The notes: generated by a model not told the origin, from the letters alone. A stretch of DNA of 64,000 nucleotides from Bacillus_BD sp963765265 (GCA_963765265.1 CAVXVN010000005.1:597337-661336), one strand, 5' to 3'. Positions 17,642 to 29,435 are shown, counted from the first letter of the stretch. Numbers and translations are program-made.

Positions 17642-18998
17642 TTAAGGTAAGAACAACTCTACTGAAGTTCCGACTCCATCTTTACTTGTCACTTTAATGT
17701 CCCCTTGATGCTGTTTTATTATATTTTTTGCAATCGACAAACCTAGACCCGTTCCACCTGTTTCTCTACTTCTAGCCTTATCCACTCGGTAAAAACGTTC
17801 AAAGATATGTTCCAATTCATTCTCGGGGATGCCTATTCCATGGTCTTTTACCCGGAGGACAGTATAGGGTTCAGATTTTTCTAGATAGACATCTATTTTC
17901 TCTGTACTATATTTCATTGCATTATCCAATAAAATAATGATGACTTGTTTTAGCTTTAACTCATCTGCGTTTACGATGATGGGGGATTCTTGATAATGAA
18001 GCACGAACTCTCTTTTATATACTTCTCTAAGCTGAATGACTATATTCTGACAGAGAGATATTAAATCAATTGGTTTTATATCTAAGCTATTCTCCAATTC
18101 TGTATTGGCTAGATCAAGAAATCTTTCTGTCATTTTTTGTATTCGAGTAGCTTCTGAATAGATGGAGTTAATGGCATGCAGTGTAAGTTCTTCGTTATGC
18201 ACTCCTCTTCTTCGAAGGAGATCTGCGTAACTCTTAATAACCGTTAGTGGGGTTTTTAATTCATGTGAAGAATCGGAAACAAATTGCTTTTGCTTTTCCA
18301 AATTTTCATTTAATCGATCAATCATCCGATTAAACGTTTCTGCCATTTTATGTAACTCATCCTTTGTACCATGTAGAATGGCTATTTTTTTGGGGATGCC
18401 ACTTTTTTCAATATCCTCCATTGTATTGATCATATTGGAGATAGGATTTATCATAATATTTGATAACCATTTGCCCCCGAGCAATGATAAGCCTACCCCT
18501 AAAATCGTACAAATAACAAGGATCGTAAATAGTAGGTCTTTCCCCAATTCAAAGCCTAATAGTCTTTCCCCAATGACTAACGATTTGACAACTTGTCCAT
18601 TCGTCTTTGATCGGTACACTTATCATGATGATTTGTTTTTCACCATTTTCTTGGTGAATGGTCGATCTTTTTGTGACAAGTTTTGTAGAAAAGGGTGTAT
18701 TCATTTTAGTAGCAAGATATGGATCATTGGTTACTTGGTTTATGATTTTGGAATCACTATTGATGACTCTGATAAAGGAATGGTTATTTAAATAATGAGT
18801 TAACTTTTCTTCCATAACGACAGCTGAGTCATCGATTTTTATTTCATTTAGTATATTTTGCGCCTTTTGAACCAATTCTCCTTGTTCCATATTAAAAGTA
18901 AGTTTCAAAAAAGAAAAAAATACAATAGTATTCACAACAATCAACACGAAAAGGATCCAAGCAGTTGTAATAAGATTTATTTTTGTCCTCATTTTCAT
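17642..18998 (-). pseudogene. Sensor histidine kinase (YkoH-like), interrupted by one frameshift
   Basis: A 450-residue, two-helix membrane sensor kinase in repaired form. The N-terminal part (18998 to about 18600) holds the first membrane helix and an extracytoplasmic sensor region ending IIMISVPIKDE. A single-base shift near 18600 moves reading to NGQVVKSLVIGERLLG, followed by the second helix, a HAMP-like linker, the phosphoacceptor SHELKTPLTVI, N-box LLDNAMKYS, G1 DHGIGIP and G2 GGTGLGLSIA. All catalytic boxes are intact. It pairs with the response regulator just upstream. As written, no full-length kinase can be made. Confidence 0.85.
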
Positions 18999-19002
18999 CG
19001 TT

Positions 19003-19701
19003 TTAATTCTCCCTTACTGTATAACCTACGCCCCTTACAGTGTGAATGATCGGTTCAGAAGAAAAGTCTTCTTCGATTTTCTTCCTTAAATGTCTTATAT
19101 AAACATCAATGACATTGGTTTCCCCTTCATATTCATAACCCCAGACATGAAAAAGAATATTCTCTCTCGTAACAATTCTATTTTTATTTGAAAGTAAATA
19201 CAGAAGTAGATCATATTCTTTCGGGGTTAATGGGATTGAAATCGGTCCTCTGGTCACCTCTCTAGTATCAAGATTTATGATTAAATCTCTCACTGATAAA
19301 ACGGAGTCCTCAAGTTTAGCTGTTTTGGTAACGATCGAATTCTGACGAAGACAAGAACGTACTCTTGCTAATAATTCATCCATTTCAAAAGGCTTTGTAA
19401 TGTAATCATTCGCTCCTAGGTCTAGTCCTGTTACCTTATCCATGGTCATATTACGAGCAGTCAGTAGTATGATCGGTAATAGGTGGTTCTCTTTGCGTAA
19501 TTTTCTAAGAAGCTCAAGTCCATTGATCTCTGGTAACATAACATCCAATAAGATTAAATCCAATTTTTCCGTTAAGGCTAATTGTAATCCCAACTTTCCG
19601 TCATGGGCCATTAGCACTTCGTAACCTTCATACTCTAACTCTATCTTTAAAATCTTGGCTATCTCTTGTTCGTCTTCAACAACCAAAATACGTGGGATCA
19701 T
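19003..19701 (-). CDS. OmpR/PhoB-family response regulator (YkoG-like)
   Basis: A 232-residue DNA-binding regulator. The receiver domain (1-120) has the acidic pocket VVEDE, the phosphoacceptor aspartate in DLILLDVMLPE, the switch threonine in IILLTA and lysine in ITKPFEMDELLARV. The C-terminal winged helix (about 135-232) has LTPKEYDLLLYL and YIRHLRKKIE. The start at ATG 19701 is chosen because AAAGGAG is eight bases upstream; an in-frame TTG six bases earlier is less likely. The kinase gene follows a few bases after the stop but is frameshifted, so this regulator may be an orphan. Targets unknown. Confidence 0.9.
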   Translation of the reverse strand: MIPRILVVEDEQEIAKILKIELEYEGYEVLMAHDGKLGLQLALTEKLDLILLDVMLPEINGLELLRKLRKENHLLPIILLTARNMTMDKVTGLDLGANDYITKPFEMDELLARVRSCLRQNSIVTKTAKLEDSVLSVRDLIINLDTREVTRGPISIPLTPKEYDLLLYLLSNKNRIVTRENILFHVWGYEYEGETNVIDVYIRHLRKKIEEDFSSEPIIHTVRGVGYTVREN

Positions 19702-19913
19702 CAGCAACGCTCCTTTTTAGACGCCTCTTGAAGGGAAAATCCTACTTTTTCAACCCTTCAACACTATTTTTAAATACTTATCTACAATTTATCATTGTTT
19801 TTCGTGATATTTCTTTTTTTAATTGAATTTTAATCTGTTTGTTTTTACGGCTAATTGAAACAACTTATTTAGATATCCTCAGAAATTGTTGCAGGAATTA
19901 TCATATAAAAAAG

Positions 19914-19943
19914 AGGACCTGTATCAAGAATGATACAAGTCCT
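19914..19943. terminator. Bidirectional terminator
   Basis: AGGACCTGTATCA pairs with TGATACAAGTCCT around an AGAA loop, with A-run and T-run flanks. It lies in a 300-base gap between the nitroreductase gene and the response regulator; nothing else stands out in that gap. Confidence 0.75.
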
Positions 19944-20016
19944 TTTTAGACTAGTGAAAATGAGGTTGCTCTGAAATAGAATTAGAGAAATTTGTATCGT
20001 TTACTAATACTCACTT

Positions 20017-20544
20017 TTAATCTATAAACTTTTCATAGTGTATAATCGATTCTCGAGGTAATAATGACTTAGCGGGTGGAATTTGCTCTGGGTAGCCTAG
20101 ACCTAATATAGCTACAATACGACGATCTTTTGGAATGGAAAGGGCAGTACGTACATAATCTTCCCTCCGTGTAGATTCGTCAGCGTCTTCAGCATGGTAG
20201 ATCGCCCCAAATGCTGCTCCAAGCCCCAATTCAGTTGCGGATAACCAAATAAATCCACTTGCTATAGAGGCGTCTTGGAGCCAATATTTACTTATATCAG
20301 GGCGACCAGTTATCACAATGGCTGCAGCTGCTTCGGCTAGCCAGGGAACAAAGGGAGTAGTATGTGCTAAGTGTTGAAGCATATCTTGATTGGTTATAGC
20401 AATAAACTCTCGCGATGGCAGGTTATTTCCAGCAGGAGCCAAATAAGCAGAGTTCAAAACTTGTTCTAGAGTCTCTGAAAGTATCGGCTTTTTTTGAAAA
20501 TGAGTAATTTCACGTCTTGTTTGGATCGCTTCAAATACATTCAC
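20017..20544 (-). CDS. Nitroreductase-family flavoprotein
   Basis: A 175-residue FMN-dependent oxidoreductase of the nitroreductase superfamily. The N-terminal FMN-phosphate segment is AIQTRREITHF, followed by LAPAGNNLPSREF. The dimer/FMN region has QDASIASGFIWLSATELGLG, and AILGLGYP closes the core. Electron acceptor and physiological role cannot be told; family members reduce nitroaromatics, quinones or flavins. The GTG at 20544 follows GGAGGTTGATTTTTA. It is single and convergent with nothing nearby, so there is no operon context. Confidence 0.85.
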   Translation of the reverse strand: MNVFEAIQTRREITHFQKKPILSETLEQVLNSAYLAPAGNNLPSREFIAITNQDMLQHLAHTTPFVPWLAEAAAAIVITGRPDISKYWLQDASIASGFIWLSATELGLGAAFGAIYHAEDADESTRREDYVRTALSIPKDRRIVAILGLGYPEQIPPAKSLLPRESIIHYEKFID

Positions 20545-20776
20545 TAAAAATCAACCTCCAATTTTTTTAATGATGTCTTTATCCATTTGATATGGATTCA
20601 TTATGATTAAAATACTACTATTCTGATTTGACTACAATATAAAAAAGATTCATATATCTTTTTTGCAATTAATGATTATTAGCTAAAAATTCCATTTGTT
20701 AAAGGACATTGATGGCTAACAAGAGAATTAATAGATATAAATTATTTTTCAAATAGTAGAAAGAAGGAGAAATAAA

Positions 20777-21640
20777 GTGAAATTAATTAATTTTAAAGTA
20801 GAAGAACAAATTCGTTTAGGAATCAAAACCGAAAAAGGGATTTTGGATGTAGAACAAGCAGCCACTTCATTGTCTCTGGAGTTGCCAACGACAATGGAAC
20901 AAGTGATTGCTGGGGGAGATAAGGCACTTAGTCAATTAGCAGAATTAACCAAGCTTGAATTTCCCGCCATTTCAGAAGAAGCGCTTGTATATGCTCCATG
21001 TATCACTCAACCGGAAAAAATTATTTGTGTAGGGTTAAATTATGTAGATCATGCAAAAGAATCAAATATGGAGATCCCAACTTCGCCAGTTCTCTTTAGT
21101 AAATTTAATAATACATTAGCTGCACACAATCAAACGATTCGTTTGCCAAAGACCGCTGAGAAATTTGATTATGAAGTAGAAATGGTCATTGTCATTGGAA
21201 AAGAAGCGGCAAATGTTTCTAAAAATGAAGCACTTTCATATGTATTTGGTTATACAGTGGGAAATGATCTATCTGCTAGAGATCTTCAATTCCGTAGTGG
21301 TCAGTGGTTACTTGGAAAAACATGTGATCATTTTGGTCCCATTGGTCCATATTTAGTTACTGCAGACGAATTAGACCCAACGAATTTGAATATTCAATGT
21401 AGCGTAAATGGTGAAGTTCGCCAATCTGCTAACACACGTGATATGATTTTTGACTGCGCTACCCTTGTCAGTTATTTATCGGAGCATATGACATTAAAGC
21501 CAGGGGACATTATTTTTTCTGGCACACCAGAAGGAGTCATTTTGGGCTATCCAGAAGATCAGCAAGTATGGTTGAAATCGGGAGATGAAGTACAAGTTTC
21601 AGTTGAAAATATTGGTACTTTAGTGAATGTACTAAAGTAA
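20777..21640 (+). CDS. Fumarylacetoacetate hydrolase (FAH)-family protein
   Basis: A 287-residue metal-dependent C-C hydrolase/decarboxylase-type protein. An N-terminal variable domain (1-70) is followed by the FAH core. Visible family blocks are CVGLNYVDHAKE, the metal-binding acidic triad region KFDYEVEMVIVIGK with a later aspartate in GNDLSARDLQFR, and the closing SGTPEGV. The GTG at 20777 follows GAAGGAG. Known relatives include acylpyruvases, oxaloacetate decarboxylases (YisK-like) and homoprotocatechuate-pathway isomerases; the substrate cannot be chosen from sequence. Monocistronic, ending at a strong shared terminator. Confidence 0.85.
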   Translation: MKLINFKVEEQIRLGIKTEKGILDVEQAATSLSLELPTTMEQVIAGGDKALSQLAELTKLEFPAISEEALVYAPCITQPEKIICVGLNYVDHAKESNMEIPTSPVLFSKFNNTLAAHNQTIRLPKTAEKFDYEVEMVIVIGKEAANVSKNEALSYVFGYTVGNDLSARDLQFRSGQWLLGKTCDHFGPIGPYLVTADELDPTNLNIQCSVNGEVRQSANTRDMIFDCATLVSYLSEHMTLKPGDIIFSGTPEGVILGYPEDQQVWLKSGDEVQVSVENIGTLVNVLK

Positions 21641-21663
21641 TTTTATAAAAAATAAAGGAAGAA

Positions 21664-21713
21664 AGGGCTGCCCTAAGCAAAGATGTTAGATATCTTTTGC
21701 TTGGGACAACCCT
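21664..21713. terminator. Bidirectional terminator between the FAH and nuclease genes
   Basis: AGGGCTGCCCTAAGCAAA pairs with TTTGCTTGGGACAACCCT. A 22-bp imperfect stem serves both convergent genes. Confidence 0.85.
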
Positions 21714-21722
21714 TTTGTTTTA

Positions 21723-24537
21723 TTAAGATGCTTTGTTTTCAATTGTTCCAAATGGCGAAGGGATTTCTTCTCCATATGAATTGGTGAATTTGATTTGAGA
21801 AGGATTCACTTTCTCGCCTAAACTCCATTTTTTAACGTTTTCGGCTCCTCTTATTTCTTGAATTTTTCCTTTTTCAATGAAGACTTCTTTCACTTCTGTT
21901 CCGGTAAAATCAACCACTGCCTCTTGGGCTGAAGAGATTACAATGGTTGTTTTCTTTAGGCCTTCACCTTTAAGTGTGGCAGATTTTTTAAGATGTATAC
22001 CATCAGCTATTGAAGAGGTTGCATCCATTTTGATAAGAGCTTTGTCTGGTCCAATAACAAGTTTTTTTGCTACGTAACCGACAAGATCAAACACGTTTTC
22101 GAATTGAGATTCATCTACTACAATTGGCTTTTTCAAAGATGTTTGAATTAATACAGGATCATGGTCACTTGCACGACCGTGTTCTTCCATGAAACCTGAA
22201 TTAATATGAAGAATATCAATATTTGTTCTGTGTGCTATGTTGTTGGACACTAAAATATGGTCAAGTACTTGAGCATTTCCCTGATATGAATACGTATAAC
22301 GTTCTTCAGCAGGAACTTTCTCAATCATATTTGTTAATTCATTCCCTTTTAACGCTTTTAAAGGATTAGAGAATTCAAAGTCATTAAAGTCACCTAACAA
22401 GACAACATTTGCATTTGGATCTTTTGCTTGAATATCTTTAACAAAGCCATTTACAACATTTGCAATTTGCATACGTTGAACTTCACTATTTAAGACAGGA
22501 GGCTGTACTTTACCGAATAATGGTAAATCTCCACCTTTTGAGTTAAAGTGGTTGGCTACGACAATGACACTTTCTCCATTAAAATCAAACTGTGCAGCAA
22601 GTGGTTTACGGCTGTTTTCAAAAGCAGTATTTGACGGGTCAATACGGCCAGGATTTAATGTTAGCTTACCATTTTCAAATCCAACCGCTTGTGTAGCAGT
22701 GCCTTTTGTACCTTCTGTTAATGTTACTCGCTCAGGGTTATAAAGGAAGCCGACACGGATATTTCCTCCAGGAGCCCCGCCATCTTTTTTATCCTCTGGT
22801 GCGATGTCAGTATAAACATAATTTGGGCCACCTAGAGATTTAATTTTTTCGGTTAATAATGCAGCACTTGCGCTGGCATCAGTTGTACGGCTATCTGTAG
22901 CACCATCGTTATCTTGTACTTCTGTCAAACCGATAATGTCAGGTGTTTTCATGTTCGAAACAATCGCTTCAGCTAGTTTCGTAACTTTTGCATCATCTGT
23001 TTTTGTTGAAAAGTTTTCTACATTGTAAGAAGCCAATGTTAATTTGTCTGCTTTATATGTTATAGGTGTTGTTTCACGTGTGTTTGAACCTTCGATTAAT
23101 TTTAGGTAAATCTGCTTTGTTGCTAAGAACTTTAAAGTTGCTAAAGCCGTAGCTGACAACCCCTTTAATGGTACCTTCAAAACGATCGCCCATTTTGGCT
23201 ACGTAGCGAGTATCATTGATGTCAATCATAATTCTTTCAGGGTTATAGTCAAATTCAGATATGCGTAATCCACCAGCGGTTGTATTTGTTGCCATTGTGC
23301 CAGGAATAACCGTTAATTCCCCAAATTGTTGTAGAGCAACTACCTTTGGATTGTTTACTCCTACAAGCATACCTTCCATGCTTTCAAAGAAGTCAATTCC
23401 ATCTTCTTCAGGATCAAATTCAGCCAATTTATCATTGTCAATGATTTCAGTTGGTGGAATGCGATCTTCACCGATGATAATTGCTGCAGGTAAATCTTGA
23501 TTGCTTGCTGTTTGACTTGAACAGTTGTTGCGTTAATTTCTGTTACAGGTAAATCTGTTTGTAGTTTTTCAGCATAACCCTCTAATACCCATTCCTTCAC
23601 TTGTCCGCTAACTTTAACTACGTCGCCGACTTGAACGCCATGTGATTTTTTATAATACTAAAAGTCCTTCTGAAGTCTTATCATTCATATCCGCTTGCAA
23701 GTCTTGAATATAAAACTCACTTCCATTCACATAAGTGACAATTCCTTCTACATTTCCAACATTTTTTCCATTGTATGGAGAATAATGTCCTTCACCTTGA
23801 ATGTCATGTATATGAAGGTTTTCGATTGCAATTGAATAAGAGAATTGAGACACATCGCTATTGGTTAAACTTGTTTTTACAGCTATGGCTTTAATCGTCG
23901 TGTCTACTGTAATTTCAATTGGAGCACTGTAAACGGTGCTAGTCGTTGTTGGTTCACTGCCATCCAATGTAAAGTAGATGGTTGCACCTTCAGTATTAGT
24001 AGTTAATTCCACTTTTGTACCTTGGGGCACCATACCTTCTTTTGGTGTCGCGGAAACGGCTTGTACTTTAGTAGGATTTGTTTCTTCGATAAAGGTAAAT
24101 CCTTTAGCGCTCTGTAAACCAGGTACAGAAAAATAGGCTCCTAATGTACCTGTAATTTGAATTTTCTTGCCTAAGTTTTCTGGATGATCTTTTAAATTAA
24201 GTTCTGTTCTAACAGAGCCAGAGGGTAATTGTACGGGCAAAATTTTACTAGGATTGGTCTCAGTTGGTGAATCAGCGATGGCAAGATTTGTACCAGCAGC
24301 TGTAAATGTAAATGGAGCCGTATGTGAATATGTTGCCTTTCCTCCACTTCCTGATACTGTTGAACCAACAATATACCCCTCCACGGTAGCGGTACCGCTA
24401 TTATTCGCAATAGCCTCTGCAACAGAAATAATTTCTGCTGCTTTTGATACATTTGCACTAAATGGAGTAAATAGGCTAAAGATTAATGCAAAGACAAGTA
24501 CAAAATTGACAGTTTTTTTCTTCTGATTTCCTATCAT
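21723..24537 (-). pseudogene. Secreted endonuclease/exonuclease/phosphatase-family nuclease, three frameshifts
   Basis: A large extracellular nuclease related to the N-terminal part of B. subtilis YhcR. In order it has a signal peptide (ending near SANVSKAAE), a DUF6359-like beta domain (GYIVGSTVSGSGG), a chitobiase-like C-terminal repeat (YFTLDGSEPT), an OB-type domain, and an EEP nuclease domain with NVENFS, TEVQDND, ANHFNSKGGD, LGDFNDFE and the catalytic SDHDPV. Frameshifts lie near 23650 (GLLV to KKSHGVQVGD), near 23510 (VQVKQ to SNQDLPAAI) and near 23100 (NKADLPK to LIEGSNTRE). No wall anchor is visible at the end. Repaired length is about 935 residues. Confidence 0.82.
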
Positions 24538-24845
24538 TTTATCCTCTCCTAATCATCGTTTTATCTGTTAGTGAAAAGGTACATGGTAATAGACCAAGAA
24601 TGAGATTAATTCTTGGTTATTTGGCATATAACTTAATCTCTACTATTTAAGTAGAACATTCTCTTATTAAAAGAGAGTGATAGATTTGTAAAAATAATAT
24701 AAATATTCAGAAAAGATAATTTATAATAGGTATAAGGATCCATTCTCTTATTGCATACTTTTCGGTCGAAATGAATATGAAACCAAATATTTCCTATGAA
24801 TAAATTCTTGGAGAAAAACAAAAAGGTATTCAAATGAACGATAAA

Positions 24846-24862
24846 TTTACATTTAATTTACG
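24846..24862 (+). promoter_or_regulatory. Candidate PhoP box
   Basis: TTTACA and TTTACG, spaced by five bases, match two PhoP half-sites (TT-A/T/C-ACA repeats) about 100 bases upstream of the secreted nucleotidase. Phosphate-starvation control would fit the phosphate-scavenging enzymes on both sides. Two half-sites only, so tentative. Confidence 0.4.
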
Positions 24863-24958
24863 AAAAATTAGGAAAACTAGTGTCCTTGTGATCATTTAGT
24901 TTTTAGATAATCAAAATATAATTAACCTTGGAAATAACTAAAGACATTTAAGGAGTGG

Positions 24959-27900
24959 ATGGTTTTGAAGAAGTCCTTCGGGAAAATAGGCAAATCGGTT
25001 GTTGCTACTACAATAGCTCTATCTGTTTTGGCAACACCAATATCGTACAAAACGTTTGCCGCTGCACCCGATCATTCAGCAGAGCAACAATTAAAGAAAA
25101 TAGAGAAAACGAATAAAGATAATGGAAAGCATGAAGTAAATCTTAGAATCCTAGGAACGACAGATATACATACAAACCTATATAATTATGATTACTATAA
25201 GGACACTGAGTCGCTTGAGTTTGGACTAGCTAAAACAGCTACTCTTATTAAACAAGCAAGAGCAGAAGCAGAAAACACGTTATTATTTGATAATGGTGAC
25301 CTAATACAAGGGAACCCGCTTGGAGATTATAAAGCAAAAGTAGACAAGCTTGAGGACGGGGAAGTTCATCCTGTTTTTAAAGCCATGGACAAGCTGGATT
25401 ATGACGGCGCGACAGTCGGAAATCATGAATTTAACTATGGTTTGGAATATTTGGAGGAAGTACTGGATGATGCACCATTTCCATATGTAAATGCCAACGT
25501 TTATAAAGATGACCAAGATAGTAACCCGAAAAATGATAAAAACTATTTTAAACCATATGAAATTATTAAGAAGAGAGTCATAGATGAAAATGGGAAAAAA
25601 CAAACCATTAAAGTAGGTGTCATCGGGGCAGTTACGCCACAAATTACGCAGTGGGACAAAGCAAATCTGGATGGAAAGCTCATTACGAAGGATATTGTGA
25701 AATCAGTAGAATCACAGATTCCAAAAATGAAAAAAGAGGGTGCAGATGTCATTGTGGTTCTAGCTCATACAGGTATGGGTGATGAACAAATGGTAGAGAT
25801 GGAAGAGAATGCAACCTATGACCTGACAAAGGTAGAGGGCATTGATGCCATCATTACAGGGCATAATCACCAGAACTTTCCTGGAGACTTCAATGCATTA
25901 CCAGGTGTGAACCAACAAAATGGAACCATTAATGGTGTTCCAGTTGTCATGCCAGGAAGCTGGGGAAATCAGCTTGGCGTTATTGATTTAACCATTGCGA
26001 AGGAAAAAGGAAAATGGAACGTTAAACAATCACAAGCATCTTTGAGAGCGATCTATGATAAAAACTCAAAGACTAGTTTAGCTGATGCAGATCCAGAGAT
26101 CTTACAAGCGGTTAAAGAAGATCATGAAGCTACGGTCGACTATGTTCGCCAGCCAGTTGGAACAACTACGGCTGATATCCACAGCTATTTTGCACTTGTA
26201 CAGGATGATCCATCCATTCAAATTGTGACCAATGCTCAGAAGTGGTACATTGAAAAGCAATTAAAAGGAACTCCTGATGAAAATTTGCCGGTTCTTTCTG
26301 CGGGTGCTCCCTTTAAAGCAGGTGGAAGAAATGGTGCAAGTTATTATACGTTTATTCCAGAGGGAACAATCGCTATAAAAAATGTATCTGATCTATATTT
26401 GTATCCAAATACAGTAGCAACTATAAAAATTACTGGAGCAGATGTAAAAGAATGGCTTGAAATGGTTGCTGGACAATATAATCAAATCAATAGTTCAGAG
26501 ACGAATGAACAAGCATTGGTCAACAATGATTATCCAACCTTCAATTATGATGTCATTGATGGAGTTACCTATGAAATTGATGTAACAGAAGCTGCAAAAT
26601 ATGATAAAGATGGTAATCTTGTGAATGCTGATGCCAACAGAATTACAAACCTACAATATAATGGCGAGCCGATTGATCTCGAGCAGGAATTTATTGTCGC
26701 GACAAACAATTATCGAGCAAATGGCAATTTCCCTGGTGTCCGCAATAAGACAGCAGTTGAGCTGTATCCTGATGAAAACAGACAAGTGATCATTGATTAT
26801 ATTAGTGAACTCGGAACAATTGATCCATCTGCGGATAACAATTGGAGTTTTTCACCTGTAGCAAATGATGTGAATGTAACCTTTGAATCTTCGATGGATG
26901 CAAAAGATGCGATTACTGAAGGCAGTTTGATTCAATATGTAGGTGAAGCTGCAAATGAATTTGGCAAGTATTCTATTACACTTCCAAAAAATCAATCTCA
27001 GACTGAAACCTTTGAACTACAATTACTAGGAGTTAATGATTTACATGGACAGCTTGATACGTATAACGCTTCCTTAAATGCAGGAGGAATTGAATACCTT
27101 GCCTCTTATTTGAAACAACGTGAAGCAGAAAATCCGAATACATTGCTTGTTCATGCGGGTGATGCAGTTGGCGCAAGTTCACCTGTATCTGCACTATTAC
27201 AGGATGAACCAACGATTACATTTTTAAATGAATTGGGATTTGATGTAGGAACAGTTGGTAACCATGAATTTGATGAAGGTGTCAAAGAAATGATGCGTTT
27301 GATTAATGGTGGAAGTCATCCGAAAACAGTAGAAAAGTATGGAGAATTCGAAGGGGCCAGTTTCCCTTATATTGCGGCAAATGTAGTTGATGCTTCTACG
27401 AATGAGAATATTCTTCAGCCGTATGTTATTGAACAAGTCAATGGAGTGCCAATCGGATTTATTGGTGTGGCCTTATCCGACACACCGAGTATTGTTGCGC
27501 CAAGTGGTGTAGCGGGAGTGAAATTTACGGATGAGACTGAAGCGATTAACAAATATACAGCTGAGCTAAAGGAACAGGGTGTTGAAACGATTATTGTTTT
27601 AGCACATAATCCATCCACTTCTAAACAAGATGGTACAAATCCAGGTGAAGAGCTTGTAGATATAGCGAACAATGTGGATGATGAAGTGGACGTGTTGTTT
27701 GGCGGTCATAACCATTCCTATACCAATACAACCGTTGATGGAAAATTACTGGTTCAATCTTATTCATATGGGACAGCATTCTCTGATGTGGATCTTACCA
27801 TCGACCCTATAACAAAAGATGTTGTCAATAAGAAAGCGGAAATCGTCACAACATTATCGGGATAAAGTGACTCCTGATGCAAAAATAAAGGGAATGCTTG

Positions 27901-28499
27901 ATGCTTACGTGGCAGATGTGGGTCCTATTTTAAGTGAAGTAATTGGAACAACTCCTACGATGATTTCAAGAACAACAAATGCTGCTGGTGAATCTGCTAT
28001 GGGGAATCTGATTGCCGATTCAATGAGAGCACAAACAGGGACAGATTTTGCTTTTATGAATTCGGGTGGAGTACGTGCAGACATTGATGCCGGAGTAATA
28101 ACTTGGAAAGAAGCATTTGCCGTGCAGCCTTTTGGAAATGATCTTGTGAAAATGAATGTAACAGGTGCAAACATTAAAACACTATTGGAACAACAATGGG
28201 GATCAAAAGTTCGAATTATGCCAATTTCCGGCCTGAAAGTTAGCTATGATGATTCAAGAGCAGCTGGTGATCGAATTGTTTCAATGGTAAAAAATGATGG
28301 AACTCCTATTGATCTAAACCAGACTTATAGTATTACAGTTAATAATTATATGGCTGATGGTGGGGATGGATACACAGTCCTTGCGGGTATTGAAGACCGT
28401 ACGATAGATGTGGTAGACCTTGATGCTTTTGTCAATTACATCAAAGCAAAAGGCGAAGTAAATCCACAAATTGAGGGACGCGTCACGAAATTAAATTAG
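24959..28499 (+). pseudogene. Secreted 2',3'-cyclic-nucleotide phosphodiesterase/5'-nucleotidase (YfkN-like), frameshifted
   Basis: A tandem double enzyme of about 1180 residues when repaired. After a signal peptide (to about residue 35) comes a metallophosphatase with GTTDIHTNLYN, GNHEFNYG and ITGHNH, and its 5'-nucleotidase C-terminal domain. A second metallophosphatase follows (GVNDLHGQLD, GNHEFDEG, FGGHNHSY) with its own C-terminal domain (NLIADSMRAQTG, MADGGDGYTVL). A one-T insertion near 27859 ends the long frame at VTTLSG; removing it gives VTTYRDKVTPD and joins the rest. Without repair the second nucleotidase loses its substrate domain. No LPXTG anchor is present at the C-terminus. 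Confidence 0.85.
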
Positions 28500-28516
28500 T
28501 AGAATCTAATATTGGT

Positions 28517-28549
28517 AGAGTGCTGAAATGATTCAGCACTCTTTTTTGT
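28517..28549 (+). terminator. Terminator after the nucleotidase gene
   Basis: AGAGTGCTGAA pairs with TTCAGCACTCT, followed by TTTTTT. Confidence 0.88.
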
Positions 28550-28649
28550 ATGAATTTATAAAAAATGAAGAATATATTGTCAGTCCCTTTCATAAACATC
28601 CGTAAATATAGGAATACTAACGATGAGCAAATATAGGGATGTGGATGAA

Positions 28650-28931
28650 ATGGAATTTATACATGGACAAGATTCTCTTACCGCGATTCAGTGGATTTTA
28701 AGGGCTGTTGTTGCTTTTTTCTTTTTGCTTTTTTCAGCTAAAATTATGGGGCAACGGTCGATTTCAACAACTAAGATTGACTTGATTTTGTTATAGCCTT
28801 AATTCATCGGGAATATTATGGCTCATCCATTATCGGATGAAAACTTAGGATAGGGATCCATGATTACAATGACCGTTTTAATTTTATTATACTTAATGGG
28901 TGTATTTTTAAGAGGAAAACATGGACTTTAA
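28650..28931 (+). pseudogene. Relic of a YetF-type (DUF421) membrane protein
   Basis: The reading MEFIHGQDSLTAIQWILRA, FFLLFSAKIMGQRSIS, FIGNIMAHPLSDENLG and ITMTVLILLYLMGVFL follows the N-terminal half of DUF421 proteins, which have three membrane helices. It contains in-frame stops (two in the segment just before FIGN and one after ENLG), and the conserved C-terminal domain is missing. It is clearly dead. Downstream to 29060 only scraps remain. Confidence 0.75.
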
Positions 28932-29077
28932 TGAATCTAAGTGATTTGGAAAGATATTTTGATTCAAAGTCATAAGCAGTATCAACATAATCATAATCAT
29001 TTATTGATAAAAGGAAATAATAAATGGATTACTTTAGGCCGTTAAACAGATAATAAAGAAAAAGGAGGATGATCTAA

Positions 29078-29287
29078 ATGGGTGATTGGAATGAACAAAG
29101 TGCTCCAAATAATAACCTCTCAGCAGCAACGATCCGAACCTCAAAAATGGTTGGTAAGGAAGGAATACAAAGTGAAGAGTTTTCAGAAGAACTGTCTGAT
29201 GGCGGAGAGAGAAATGAAATAATTAGTAAGCAGCTTAAGCAAAGGAAGCCTGGGAGGAGTTCAAGAAATAAGGGAGACAGTAAATAA
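29078..29287 (+). CDS. Small basic/acidic hydrophilic protein of unknown function
   Basis: A 69-residue protein with an excellent ribosome site (AAAGGAGGATGATCTAA) and its own terminator, so it is likely real. It has no signal or hydrophobic segment. The middle is acidic (EEFSEELSDGGERNE) and the C-terminus is basic (KQLKQRKPGRSSRNK). I do not recognise it. It lies directly behind the DUF421 relic and may once have been its partner. Confidence 0.6.
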   Translation: MGDWNEQSAPNNNLSAATIRTSKMVGKEGIQSEEFSEELSDGGERNEIISKQLKQRKPGRSSRNKGDSK

Positions 29288-29290
29288 TAG

Positions 29291-29318
29291 GCCACTTCAT
29301 AGTAGTGGCTTATTATTT
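29291..29318 (+). terminator. Weak terminator after the 69-residue gene
   Basis: GCCACT...AGTGGC hairpin followed by TTATTATTT. Confidence 0.55.
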
Positions 29319-29435
29319 ACTGATGTAAGCCCGAAATTCAGAAACTTCATCAACCTTAATTGCAGTCCACAAAAACAGGGTAGTTTATTTCCTGAATATC
29401 ATACTTTACAATGCACATATAGTAAACAATGTTGT

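Noticed and set aside
24959..28499. Two separate genes for the secreted nucleotidase, or a programmed frameshift at the junction.
   Set aside because: The second frame begins inside a domain without a ribosome site, and a single T removal restores the family sequence. No slippery sequence with a downstream structure is apparent.
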